NCBI RefSeq assembly: GCF_036588685.1
Contig: NC_086377.1
Span: 66,459,233-66,523,232, forward strand
Origin: Mytilus trossulus
Taxonomy: Eukaryota > Mollusca > Bivalvia > Mytilida > Mytilidae
Length of the DNA stretch: 64,000 nucleotides
Direction: 5' to 3'
Within the stretch, counting starts at the first letter, position 1; each line of letters begins with the position of its first letter. The notes under the pieces are model-generated. The model worked only from the letters and a program-made list of their open reading frames with translations, was not told the DNA's origin and made no database searches. This document shows, piece after piece, positions 33,593 through 43,749 of the stretch. Position numbers and translations under genes: made by a program.

Positions 33593-34487
33593 ATGTTCAC
33601 GCCGTTTGATTGGACTACTTGCATTTTCTGTAAGCACAAGTCGTATAAGCGCGACAAAAACCTACGTCACTTAGAAAGTGATGAAAGACTACAAAAAATA
33701 AGTGAATTAGCAGACCATAAACGTGATTTAGAGTTGAAGTCACCTCTTTTTTCGGAAGAATTTAAATCTAAAGCTCTTTACCACAGAGATTGCATTGCTA
33801 ATTATTTACTTAGCATTTCAAAGAAAGAAGAACTTAATGATGAGGTGGACATTTCTGTACATGACAAGGCTTTTCAGTCCTTCGTTGGTCACACAAATGA
33901 AGACTTGCTTTTTCACAAAAAGGCATACTTAATGTCTTTTCTTTTAGAAAAATACTGTTTCTTCTTACATCCCGAATTAAAAACGAGATATGTTTCAGCC
34001 AAACTTCAACGAAGGCTAGAAAAGCAATATGGACATTCTATCGTCATTCAGACACAGAAAGGGCAGGGAAGATCCAATATAGTATTCAGCAGTTCTATAT
34101 CAATTGCCGAAGCCATTCAAGCAGCTAGCCATTTAAAATGTGAGTTAAAACTTTCAGAAATTGAAGCTGAAGTTGAAAAAGGACCTATAAATGAAGACCA
34201 GACTTTACATGCAGCCGGCCGCTTCAATAATCCGTAGACAATTGCAGTCCTTAGATATATCAAATGAGACTTACCCAAAACCATCTGAAATATCGTTGTC
34301 TTATTCTACACAGCACGCTCCTTGCTTATTAACACAGTTTTTGTTGTGGATTATTGATGATAAGTCATACAATGAAGAGGGTAATGTTTCTGACCTTCCT
34401 GTCGATGTGATGCATAAAGTCCTTGCAATAGCCGAATGTATGGTTTTATTGAATAAAGGCATTTTTACCCCATTTCATCTTGATTGA
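33593..34487 (+). pseudogene. Transposon protein, N-terminal part
   Basis: An open frame of 214 codons opens with ATG at 33593. It has CIFC and YHRDCIANY, a possible zinc-binding module (C-x2-C ... H-x2-C) typical of this transposon protein type, followed by a helical region with HNE-like and KYCFFLHPELKTR segments. A frame change near 34230 passes to a second frame (34191-34487) that reads IIRRQLQSLDIS and VDVMHKVLAIAECMV and ends in TGA. The two frames are pieces of one ancestral protein. Confidence 0.6.
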
Positions 34488-35707
34488 AAATGTCAATTCA
34501 CATGGCTTTTGTTCATCATACTCAGAAAGTACGAAGATATAGATGGTAAGAATACCTTTCACTCAATGCCTAGAGCTGTCTTTCAGTATCAAAATGACAC
34601 ATACAACGCAAGTATAAGTTCCAATAAGGTTAAACGTGGACCAGAAAGATCTCTGACGTCTGAAAATTATAATACCAAACTTATGGCATGCTTACCTTAC
34701 GACAAGCCAAAAGAATGTTATGGCCCCCACGATATTCAGATGCTTATGACAAGATTGTGTCGAGCTTTATTGATTAAAGACTAGATGTTGCTGACATGTC
34801 TTCCTTCGAATACTGTCGAGACGCAGCATTGATCCTATTCCTATTTCTGTAGAAAGTAATGAACAAATTGTCCCATTTTGAACCGGTTTCTACAAAAGAT
34901 AATCTGAATCAAAATATGAATTTACGTTTGTAGCCTATGCTCCAGTCATTGACGCCAAACCTAGCGACATGGCAACAGTATATACCACCATGAAATGATG
35001 TTTAGATATGTCACATTGTGCTGGTCATCAATACGCTGTACAAACTTTTGATCAGCAATTATAGGCTCTCGCCCAACAGGTAAAATGGTCTATGGTCTAT
35101 GTCGGATGCTTTTCACTCCCATATAATAAGACTCGGTGGGTTTCACGGGCTTTCTTGTTTTATAGCAACAGTTGGTAAGTTATGGGCATCAGCTGGGCTC
35201 TCTGACTTACTTGTAGACTCTGGAATTTATGCTTCAAATACAGTTGATCAAATGCTAGTTGGTAAACAGTTTAATCGTGGTGTTCGAGGATTAACATTGA
35301 CCTATGAGGTTTTTATGGTTCTTTTGTTTAAGGCATTCTTTAATTGGTGTAGAAATGACAACCGTATGAAAACGATTCAACTAACTGTGTTGAAGGTGTT
35401 CATTGACTGTCATAGCTCCTTTGCTGTCCCCAGCACACCACAAAGCACTGAAGATATTGAGGAGTTCTTCAATGTTTTTGAAGAACATATTTTACCTTTG
35501 TTTGAAGAAATCAGAACACATTATTGTAGTATATCACCAACCTTAGCATTTTGGGATATGTTTCTTCGTGCAGTTGAATTATTGTTACAGAGTATAAGAG
35601 CTGAACGGGATGGTTTGTGGCTTTTACATTTGAAATCAGTGTCTGCAATGTTGCCATACTTCTCCATAACTAACCGGACAAACTATGCTAGGTGGACTCC
35701 AGCCTAG
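34488..35707 (+). pseudogene. Transposon protein, middle part
   Basis: Frames 34509-34784 and about 34935-35707 carry the conserved centre of the protein: YAPVIDAKPSDMATVYTT, QTFDQQLYA, then HIIRLGGFHGLSCFIATVGK and GKQFNRGVRGLTLTYEV. These phrases are characteristic of a protein type I know as abundant and unnamed in cnidarian and molluscan genomes. Stops at 34996, 35063 and others break the frame. The degenerate interval 34785-34930 has lost most similarity. Confidence 0.55.
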
Positions 35708-35713
35708 TACGTT

Positions 35714-36153
35714 TTGGATATGTTTTTACCAGAAACGGTTAAGTCCTCCTTTTTATCAGGTGAGTTTGCAGTCAGACAAAAGCCTGGAACCTTTAATGGT
35801 ATCTGGAGTGAATGGCCACAGAAAAAAACTATCATTAAAGATTCCAAAGGTTGTGGCGGCATTGTAGCATTGATAAGAAAACAAGCAGCATTACTTCGAT
35901 GGATGCTTACAAGGCATATTCTAGCGCATTTCAGTGCTGAAATGAGAGCAACATCTGGATTATCGACCGACACAGAAGGTGATCACGAAGAAAAGAAACC
36001 AACAGCAATGAATCGCGATGACCAAAATGTGTCTGATTTGGTTAGTTATGTGCATTCAAACATGACTGATCCATTTAACATCACCAATCATCCAAAATAC
36101 TTGATCAATATTTCTACAAGGATGCAAGCCTCAAAAGACGTTTAAGATTCTCT
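35714..36153 (+). pseudogene. Transposon protein, segment before the SINE
   Basis: 143 codons beginning with DMFLPETVKSSFLSGEF and GVWSEW-like and GGIVALIRKQAALLRWMLTR segments. It stops at TAA (36143-36145), after which DSLLKSL continues in the same frame until the SINE. After the SINE, 'aaacgtggcaaccaaatgg' resumes as KRGNQM in phase, so the insertion point is reconstructed by eye. Confidence 0.55.
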
Positions 36154-36167
36154 TCTAAAATCTCTTA

Positions 36168-36595
36168 TCCCCAAGGGTGACTGGGGTATAGAAATATGGT
36201 CACCTGGTCTTCTCCCGACCGGCAGTAAAACGCTAGCCGAAGTGGGGCGTCCGTTTGGCTGTGCGGGATGTATCAAGTTCGCAGTCACGTCCGGTCAGAA
36301 GGGGGACGTTTAATCCGATGCCTCGTGTAAAGAGAGTGCCATGCTCTTTGCACGTTAAGAACCCTTGCAACAACTCTCTGAGGGGTCCGTAGGTGGCCTG
36401 TTGCAAGGCAAAATTTCTGTCCCTATCCAATATACCCTCTTTTTCCGGTGGCAGTCCAAATTTCTCCGACCATCATCCCAAGTGGCCTCTATTGTATCAA
36501 CCTACCTATTGTATTTATTGTGAACTTGTTCTCGTCCTGAATATGCATGAAATATTTGCCACTGGACGTTAAGCAACAATCAATCAATCAATCAA
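36168..36595 (+). mobile_element. tRNA-type SINE with (caat)n tail, 428 bp
   Basis: Flanked by a perfect 14-bp target duplication, tctaaaatctctta (36154-36167 and 36596-36609). An A-box-like tagccgaagtgg (36234-36245) and a B-box-like agttcgcagtc (36276-36286) lie about 31 bp apart, as in tRNA-derived SINEs. The 3' part ends 'gaaatatttgccactggacg' then 'ttaagcaa' and (caat)4. SINEs like this are moved by a LINE partner through target-primed reverse transcription; the exact target duplication and intact tail suggest a fairly recent insertion. The same 3' tail is tandemly amplified at 8025-8440. Confidence 0.9.
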
Positions 36596-36609
36596 TCTAA
36601 AATCTCTTA

Positions 36610-38304
36610 AACGTGGCAACCAAATGGTCAATTCATTTGTCAAAGGTTGCTTTAATGAAGGTGAAACCCGTGTTTTCTACAGTTCTATTTCGAAGTCTCC
36701 AATAAAGACATTTGAGGATATGACTTAGACTTCAAAACTCAAATGTAAAACAGGTGACTTTGTGAAAGCCCATATTAACCCAGAAATGATATTTCGTCGC
36801 GCTTTAGCCCTGGCTAATGTTCGAGAAGATGTTACAGGAGACAAGATCTTGGCATATCCTATTGGTTCAATACCTTCAGCACTTTTCCACGATGATGGTA
36901 CCATGCATAAGTGTTGCAAATCAGATATAATTCACCTACTTGAAGATGAAATCTGCTCTTCCTTCAACCTTCCAAGTTATGACACAGCAAATACAGTTTT
37001 GATACGTGATGGTATGGGACTTATTCAATGAATGGATGTCAAGAAATGCAACACATTTTGGTGATCTGCTACGAAACTATGTAACAATGCTTCTGATGTG
37101 TTTTTTGAATGCGGGATCAGTGGTCGATGTTTTTCATCGCTACGATGTAAAACATTCAATCAAAGCAGCGGAAAGATTGCGTCGAACCTTGTCATTTGGA
37201 GCTCAAAAGTTTTATCAGGTTATTGAAGGAAGAGCAATTCCGGACAGGAAAAAGTTCCCTTGCAATCCAGAAAATAATAGACAGTCACTTATCAGATTAC
37301 TTGGTGAGTATTGCGAACGGTATTTTGGACAGTCCCCTTTAGAGGGAGGTACCGAATTGTTTCTCGAGGGTGTTTTTGAAAACTTAGAATTTGTCAAGAG
37401 ATTTTCTTGTGATGGCCTGTCAAAATGTACTGACTTATACAGCACACAAGAAGAAGCAGATACACGAATGATTCTTCATTCGGTGTATGCAGATGCCAAT
37501 ATTTTTTCGAATGATAGAAAAGGTCGTATTATTATAAAGTCATCTGACACTGATGTGTTAGTGCTCTGTGTCCACTATTTTCCTAAACTTGAAAATACAG
37601 AGGATATGTGGTTCCAAACTGGGTCAGTATCAAATTTGAAAGAAAGAAGGCGTTTTCTACCTGTTCACGATATATGCCGCTCTCTTGAACCCTCAATCTA
37701 TAATTTACTGCCAGTCACACATGCCCTCACAGGATGCGATACGACTTCTTCTTTTTTTGGTCTCGGAAAAAAATCTATGTACAAACTTTTGCAGAAAAGT
37801 GCAGACAATTTCCAATCCCTTCAGATAGGTTTTTCCACGGGAGATCAGGAATCCGCCATTCATGATGGACGCAAATTTGTTGCTTTGTTATACGATCCGA
37901 AGAGGAAATTCAGTGATTTACATGAAGACCTAAACAAGTTAAGGGTGAAATTTTCCACAACAAAAGATATGAATCTTGTTAAATTACCCCCATGTGAGGC
38001 GTCCTTTTAACAACACATCCTCCGTGCAATGTTACAGGCGCAAGTTTGGATGCATTCACACATTGCAAAACCAGCAACCAGACAGCCCAAAAACTCTGGT
38101 TGGCAAGAGGGTAAAAATGGTTTACTACCGATTTTGTTTGAAGGACCTGTGTCAGCAGATTTCCTTCAAGACCTTATTTGCACATGCAAGGGTAAAAAGG
38201 CTTGCGATAAAAATTGTGTCTGCAACCAGCACAATCTAGGTTGTACAACTATTTGTTCGTGTGAAGGTTCTGAGAGTTGTAGAAACTATCTTACTCACAT
38301 TTAA
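36610..38304 (+). pseudogene. Transposon protein, XPG/FEN1-like nuclease part and Cys-rich end
   Basis: Frame 36725-37031 (GDFVKAHINPEMIFRRALA, DGMGLIQ) passes by a short overlap to frame 37006-38010. There EEADTRMILHS, SSDTDVLVLCVHYF and HALTGCDTTSSFFGLGKKS occur in order. The spacing and acidic residues match the XPG/FEN1 nuclease pattern (E-x-E/D, S-D-x-D, then G-C-D followed by a G-x-G helix-hairpin-helix). This is a motif-level reading only. 38029-38304, in the same frame after a TAA at 38008, encodes a Cys-rich tail with CTC, CDKNCVC, CTTICSC and CRN, ending in TAA. Stops and frame changes mean no full-length protein is made. Confidence 0.6.
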
Positions 38305-39034
38305 ATTAGTGAAGAAGATGACGATGAAAATGGGGTCTGAGTGAATCATGTAAAGCTGTATATATTCATGACAATATTTTTAACAAAATGATTACTGTTG
38401 GTTTCTTTGTGGTTTCTTTGTGGTTAATATCACTTCGACTAAGCGATTATTTGAACCTGTGTATTTTGTTTGGTTCTTTGATTTTGTGTATTTATGACTG
38501 ACCACTTTTTACTTGTTTTATGGGTTTCATGTATGCATAGCTATCCTGCAATAAGGGAAATTTTGTTTTTCTATCCGTACAATATGTATTTTTATTGGAG
38601 TACACATAACATTGACGCATTGGAATTAATTGTTTCGATCTCATTCACATACCTTTGGTGAAATATTTGCCACTGACAAATGACATATACCATACCAGAA
38701 GCATAATTTATTCTCTTTTAATTTGAAAAAACGTATAAATCAAAAAAACATCGTAAAATGTATATGTGAAGAAAAAAATAACAATTAAAGGTCATAAACA
38801 TGTTTATTTTGTGTGTAAATATTGTTTCTGATCTAAATTTTCTTTAAAATCGCCATTTTTTTTAATTTTTTTTATTTTTTTTTGTGGGATAGTGAATTGT
38901 TACAGTTTATTGCTTCATTTAAGAATTAAATTTTGTTTATTAAAGCAAATGTGATATTATTTTTTTGATTCTTCATAACCCCGTGTGAAATAAATGTACT
39001 TCGGTGAAAAAATCGACCACTGCACTTTAACCCC
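38305..39034. other. 3' untranslated interior of the Academ-like transposon
   Basis: AT-rich, no frame. It contains 'tgaaatatttgccactgaca' at about 38660, which resembles the SINE tail motif and may be chance or a decayed fragment. Confidence 0.4.
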
Positions 39035-39182
39035 AAATTAAAAAAAAAATGCACCATATTTCGATTCTACGACCAGGCAAACATTAAACTTTAATCAATT
39101 CTCTATCCAAAAATGTATAATTAAGCCTGCAGGTAGGGTGGTCCATTAAAGTTGAAAATTTATCGACTTTGTCACTCCACTA
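39035..39182 (-). repeat. Right terminal inverted repeat of the Academ-like transposon
   Basis: Read on the minus strand: TAGTGGAGTGACAAA, 'tttaatggaccaccc', 'tacctgcaggctta', 'cctggtcgtagaa', 'tggtgcattttt'. This pairs with the left end. Confidence 0.85.
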
Positions 39183-39185
39183 CGA

Positions 39186-40008
39186 GGATATTGATTTGAT
39201 ATTTGGTGTTTTTTTCGTGACTAGTAAAGTTACTGACCAGTTCTAAATTTCTTCTGATAATTATGTGCAGAGTTTCGTCATGCTTAAACATATTGACTAG
39301 ATATTTGTTATATAATAGTTAACATCATGACCATGGTGACACGTTAGAGATCAACTTTGAATTTTGTTCCCATTCAATGAATTTTTATTTCGTAGGGGGA
39401 ATAGGTATAGCCATGCAATACTCACAGAATGCTTGTTGTGAATATTTGCTTGCTACCCTAATGCATATAACACTATATAAGTATATTTGGTGTCAACATT
39501 GCTTAGAGTTAAAAAAAATGATTTTAATCTTCCTGATGAAATAGATGATTTCAAATGATTTCTATACACTTTTCTCGAATGTGCCGTGCCGAATTAGACT
39601 TATTACCGGGTTTTTACTACAAATGTACCATGAGCAAAACGAAACGGGTGCCACATGTGGAGCAGGATATGTTTATCCTTAAGAATTATCCGATATCAAT
39701 GTTCAGATATAATCTATGAGTTCAAGTTACGCCTTAGTTGGCTCAGGATTTCGATTTCAGTGAATGTCCGACATGGAACGTATTCCATAACAAAAGGAGA
39801 TAAATCCAGAAAAGTACTGTACATATAGAGCGCCGGTGACGTTACAACGCTAAATGTTTGTTGCTCAGTCTTCAGAAAATTTTCTATGTTGTGTTTCCAT
39901 CTTTTCTAAATAGACTACTATCCCACAGAGTCCAACTTAAAAGACGTGAATTTAAGCAGTTATAAGTCACTGACTACTACAACCATGGGCATATCCAGTT
40001 ATTTGTAA
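39186..40008. other. Non-coding spacer
   Basis: No gene. 39635-39690 contains 'gggtgccacatgtggagcag' read on the plus strand, a piece of the dispersed mussel repeat also seen reversed at 44130-44160. Confidence 0.4.
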
Positions 40009-40484
40009 AGGTGTAATACCACCATTGATTTTCCCCTATTAGTCTTTGTTAAATTTGCACTTTTCAAAAAATTGTGCAGAATTTATCTTTGTTTCAAATA
40101 AAGAAATACTTGGCATGAGTAAAGTTTTATCCTGTCCAGTTCTATAGAAAAAGTTTCACATAACATTTCATTGCATATAAGAAAATAACCCTCATTGGAA
40201 GTCAACCAATCAAATTTCTCCCCTTATTCTATCTGTGTACAAGGTTTAGTCACCATGTAACCTCAAGATTACAAAATTTTCTATAGATATCACAAATAAA
40301 AAATAATGGTGTTTTGAAATACCCAAGACATATGTTTATGACACAGAAATAGTTTTACTGCAATAGAATGTAGGATTAATTACCTACAACGGTCAAAGTC
40401 AAGGGAGTATTTTTTTAGACCTACTTTCGTATGCAACCGGATGTGACCGGATGTGACGTACCATGATTTGGTGGTATTACACCT
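40009..40484. mobile_element. MITE with 16-bp perfect inverted ends, 476 bp
   Basis: aggtgtaataccacca at 40009-40024 and tggtggtattacacct at 40469-40484. No coding region. The terminus is familiar from mussel repeats (recalled). Confidence 0.85.
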
Positions 40485-40872
40485 AAAAATGAGGGTTCCA
40501 ATCCAGGATTATGGGATTCCAACCACATGTCGTCATTAAAAAGGGGGTTCCTTCTCGCGGACCCCCATTTGGAATCGCTACTGGCACCCTTCAAGAAAGC
40601 GATTTCATGCAATTTTTAAAAGTACGAATATTTGATGAATTCCTGAATAGCTCGGAAAACTTGAAAAAAGGAACAATATACTATTATATACATTGCGAAT
40701 AAATCTAGAGCAAATGATTTCGGCGATTGATTTATTAATACTGGTGAATAATAATAAAATGCATTTATTCATTTCTCCTTTATACATTTTATATCTCAGC
40801 TATGATTCGTCGTCGTTGCCTGGGTTTAGATTTTCTCTTCCCGCGTTTTGTTTTATCAGTTCTTTTATTTTT
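40485..40872. other. Non-coding spacer
   Basis: Several short open frames but no coding character. 'gggggttccttctcgcggac' resembles part of a dispersed element. Confidence 0.35.
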
Positions 40873-41097
40873 GAGGCCCCTCATGGGAGGGTCCTAGTAA
40901 TTACATAATCACCATTTTTTTGCCAATATAATCACATAATCATTAAATATTTGCTTATCTTTAGTAATCAAATAATAATAAACTAAAAATACAGTCCTAG
41001 GTAATCAAATAATCATGAAATATTTGGCTTAATAATCAAATAATCATTAAAAAAACGGCCAAGTAATCACATAATCAAAAACCCCATGAGGGCCCTC
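40873..41097. mobile_element. MITE 'gaggcccctcatggg', 225 bp
   Basis: The ends gaggcccctcatggg and ccccatgagggccctc are inverted copies. The interior is made of 'aatcacataatcatt'-type blocks repeated about seven times (taatcaaataatca, aatcacataatcaa), many of which also pair across the element. Confidence 0.8.
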
Positions 41098-41258
41098 TTG
41101 AATTAAGCATTGAGCATCACTGCGAATAGGCATTTATTGATGCAGTTAAATATCACACCGGTAATAAACTATTCTGACAGATTTGGTTATACAAATTTTG
41201 TGGAAAAGCACATTTCAAGAATTCGCGCATAGTTAATTACTCCATCTTTAGCACAAAG

Positions 41259-41365
41259 CTTTTCCGTTCATTATCCGAATTTGATGTTTCTGACTTCTTA
41301 TTGCTTGTTTTGAAATCAGAAACATCAAATTCGGATTTCAAAACTAGCAATAAGAAACGAAAAGA
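41259..41365. repeat. Interlocked inverted repeats (order A B A' B')
   Basis: Arm A (41273-41293) pairs perfectly over 21 bp with A' (41316-41336). Arm B (41297-41316) pairs with B' (41335-41354) with one mismatch. An outer pair cttttccgttc / gaaacgaaaag encloses them. Because B lies inside the A hairpin and B' outside, the two stems cannot form as a simple hairpin; the layout is that of a pseudoknot. Confidence 0.85.
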
Positions 41366-41830
41366 ATGTCAAAGTCCAACTTTATCATGACATAGCGACG
41401 TGCACCCGTTTATTTTTTGTATTTTTTTATGAGTCGGTTTGCGGGAATTCAATTCGTAACATTAACGTAATTTTTAGTTTTGTATAGTGTTAACGACATT
41501 TTGCTGACCCCTAGCTAGATGTTGCACTCAATGTTCTTGACACCACCACCACCAGCACTCCCAAAAAGCAAGCTTTATTCTTAGGGCCGTTTACCTGGTT
41601 GATAATTTGTTTGTCTATTTGTCTCATTTTTTCAGCCATGGCTTCGTCAGTTTTCGTTCCACATATGAGGTTTGATGTCCTTCGGGTATTTTTCGCCTCT
41701 CTTGAAAGATGTGAACAGTTCAGCCCAAAGAATGCGTTTCACCAATGTAAAATACACAAATGAAGGAGCTATATGTCTTATGGCAAAACTCGAAGGTATA
41801 TAAGGCATTTAATTTATAATATGAAAAAGA
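41366..41830. other. Non-coding spacer
   Basis: No gene recognised. Contains a short (cac)n at about 41543. Confidence 0.4.
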
Positions 41831-42015
41831 AGATGTGGTATGATTTCCAATGAGACAACTCTCCACAAGAGATAAAATGACACAGAAATTAACATCTATA
41901 GGTCACCGTACGGCATTCAACAATGCGCAAAGCACATACCGCATAGTCAGCTATAAAAGGCCCCGAAATGACAATGTGAAACTGTTCAAACGAGAAAATA
42001 AGGTAAGGCCTTAAA
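41831..42015 (+). repeat. Mussel SINE-like dispersed repeat, near-complete copy
   Basis: 'gatgtggtatgatttcc', 'aatgagacaactctccac', 'agaaattaacatctatagg', 'ttcaacaatgcgcaaagc', 'accgcatagtcagctataa'. Same blocks as at 5861 and 60947. Confidence 0.8.
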
Positions 42016-42254
42016 AAATGAACGAAAAGCAAATCTGTAACACATAAACAAACGATAATCACTGAATTACAGGCTCCTGACTTAAGACAGGCACATACAT
42101 GTACATACATACGTGGCGGGATTCTACATGATAGAGATATCCCAATCCTCCCCTAAACCTGGGACAGTGGTGTAACAGTGCTACATCAGAACGAACTACA
42201 AAATACAGTTGCATGAAATATGCTTAACTCATCAGATGGTTACAAATTAAGATA

Positions 42255-42530
42255 CATCTAAAAAGTAAAATCACAAAAATACTGCACTTAGAGGAAAATC
42301 AATTCGGAAAGTCCATAATCACATGGCAAAATCAAATAACAAAACGCATAAAAAACGAATGGACAAGAACTGTCATATTCCTGACTTGGTACAGGCATTT
42401 TCAAATGTAAAAAATGGTGGATTAAACCTGGTTCTATAGCGCTTACCCTCTCACTTTAATGACAGTCTTATCAAATTTTGTTATATTTACATTGATGCGT
42501 TAAATATACAGACACATAGAGAGGACGTGA
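42255..42530 (+). repeat. Dispersed repeat 'attcctgacttggtacagg'
   Basis: 'atcaattcggaaagtccata', 'aacgaatggacaagaactgt', 'attcctgacttggtacagg', 'ggtggattaaacctggttc'. The same family occurs at 59500-59760 on the plus strand and 56150-56360 on the minus strand. Confidence 0.75.
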
Positions 42531-42810
42531 ACGGGTACTTGCATATCCCTCCCAAAAAAACCCAATAAATCAAATATATCAGTCGGTTTTAAATCTAAAA
42601 GATTCTAGTGATAATTAAGACAGTAGAATCAAATGATATATTTTATAGATTTTTAAGTCAATATATTGTAGATTTGTGAGGTAGGTAGCAGTGAGAGTCT
42701 CCTTAATCTTCGACTGGTTCCCTGTCCTCTATCTGTTTGTCTCTCACAGAAATATACCCATTTGTTGCAAGGAAGCGGACCAGCCTACCTAAAAACTATA
42801 CACATACAAT

Positions 42811-42925
42811 TGAGAATGGAAACGGGGCATGTGTCAATGAGACAAAAACCTTACCAAACAGCAGAAAACAAAAGAAGGTCACCAATAGGTCTTCAACGCA
42901 GCGAGACCCCCCGCCCAAACATACA
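42811..42925 (+). repeat. Dispersed repeat 'gaaacggggcatgtgtcaa'
   Basis: 'ggcatgtgtcaatgagacaa', 'aaggtcaccaataggtcttc' and 'aacgcagcgagacccc' match the order in the copy at 45500-45650. Confidence 0.7.
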
Positions 42926-43535
42926 ATTAGTTTATTGAGATGACATTGTAGTACAGAATACGTAAATTAGTTCAAAGTATAAAAACTAAGTCCTTGAAAT
43001 TTACAGCAACTTAGATTTTGTTTGTGCAAAAGTACAATAAAAAAGTTTTGAACAAGTACCAAGTAGTTATTGTACCTGAATTGTACGATACAGTGGTAAT
43101 CCAGAAATAAACTACTAATACAAATACAGTGGTAATCCAGATATAAAGTTTAAATAAAATGCTAAAACAAATTTGTACTGAAAAAGTACATAAACTCTAA
43201 CTTCCTACGCAATGCTGCACAACAATTCAGTAAGAAAAATACTTCAATAATATTTGTCTATGCATATTAATTAACAATATATTTCCACAAAAAGTACAAA
43301 CTTGTTCGTCTTGCGTAATTTTACATGTTTTCCGGGATGTAAACATGTAAATTTTTATCAAAACATTTCATAAATGCATTATTTTAACAAACACATTGCA
43401 TCATTTGTGTATATATTAAAGCCAGCTGTTTCAAAATTTGTAATTACAAATCAATAGCAAAATCAGAAACTGCAAGTTTTTGATGGTCACCAATGCACTT
43501 CTATACTATACAAATATACAGATGTGGTGATTGCC
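42926..43535. other. Upstream flank of the aminopeptidase gene
   Basis: AT-rich. A 48-bp block with 'atacagtggtaatccag' is repeated in tandem at 43090 and 43130. No frame. Confidence 0.4.
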
Positions 43536-43542
43536 TATAAAA
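43536..43542 (+). promoter_or_regulatory. Candidate TATA box of the aminopeptidase gene
   Basis: TATAAAA, 156 bp before the ATG at 43698. A start site some 30 bp downstream would give a short leader consisting mostly of the 82-bp duplication. Assigned by position and sequence only. Confidence 0.4.
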
Positions 43543-43548
43543 CAGACT

Positions 43549-43697
43549 CAGTACTCGACTAGACCGTTATTGAAAGACCTCCGAACATCAAGGCGTCATT
43601 TATAAAGACTTCCAACATCAAGGCGTCACTCAGTACTCGACAAGACCGTTATTGAAAGACTCCGAAACATCAAAGCGTCATCTATTTGATATTTTTT
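43549..43697 (+). repeat. 82-bp tandem duplication in the probable 5' leader
   Basis: 'cagtactcgactagaccgtt' begins at 43549 and, with one change, again at 43631. 'attgaaagac', 'tccgaa' and 'catcaaggcgtcat' follow in each, with an extra short 'cttccaacatcaaggcgtca' between. The second copy runs to the start codon region. Confidence 0.85.
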
Positions 43698-43749
43698 ATG
43701 ATGTTGAAAATTCTACTTTTATGTGTCCTGGTGGAATATACTCTACAAG
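43698..43749 (+). CDS. Aminopeptidase exon 1 (signal peptide)
   Basis: Two ATGs in a row (43698, 43701); the first is used here. It encodes the hydrophobic signal peptide and ends CAA-G before gtatct (phase 1), which joins GA-CGT of exon 2. Confidence 0.75.

Larger units (their letters stand above)
32949..39182 (+). mobile_element. Decayed 6.2-kb DNA transposon, Academ-like (XPG-nuclease type)
   Basis: The element is bounded by about 150-bp terminal inverted repeats beginning TAGTGGAGTGACAAA, and by a 3-bp direct repeat CGA (32946-32948 and 39183-39185). Between them, plus-strand blocks 33593-38304 encode one protein family in several frames. The family has an N-terminal CxxC...HxxxC module, a long conserved middle part, a nuclease-like domain with spaced acidic motifs, and a cysteine-rich C-terminus. 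As I recall, Academ transposons have 3-4-bp target duplications and some encode an XPG-type nuclease, which fits. At least six frameshifts or stops and a nested SINE show it is no longer autonomous. Confidence 0.7.

Noticed and set aside
39635..39700. Candidate short exon 'gggtgccacatgtggagcag'
   Set aside because: It matches a dispersed mussel repeat piece also found at 44130-44160 and is not a conserved coding block.
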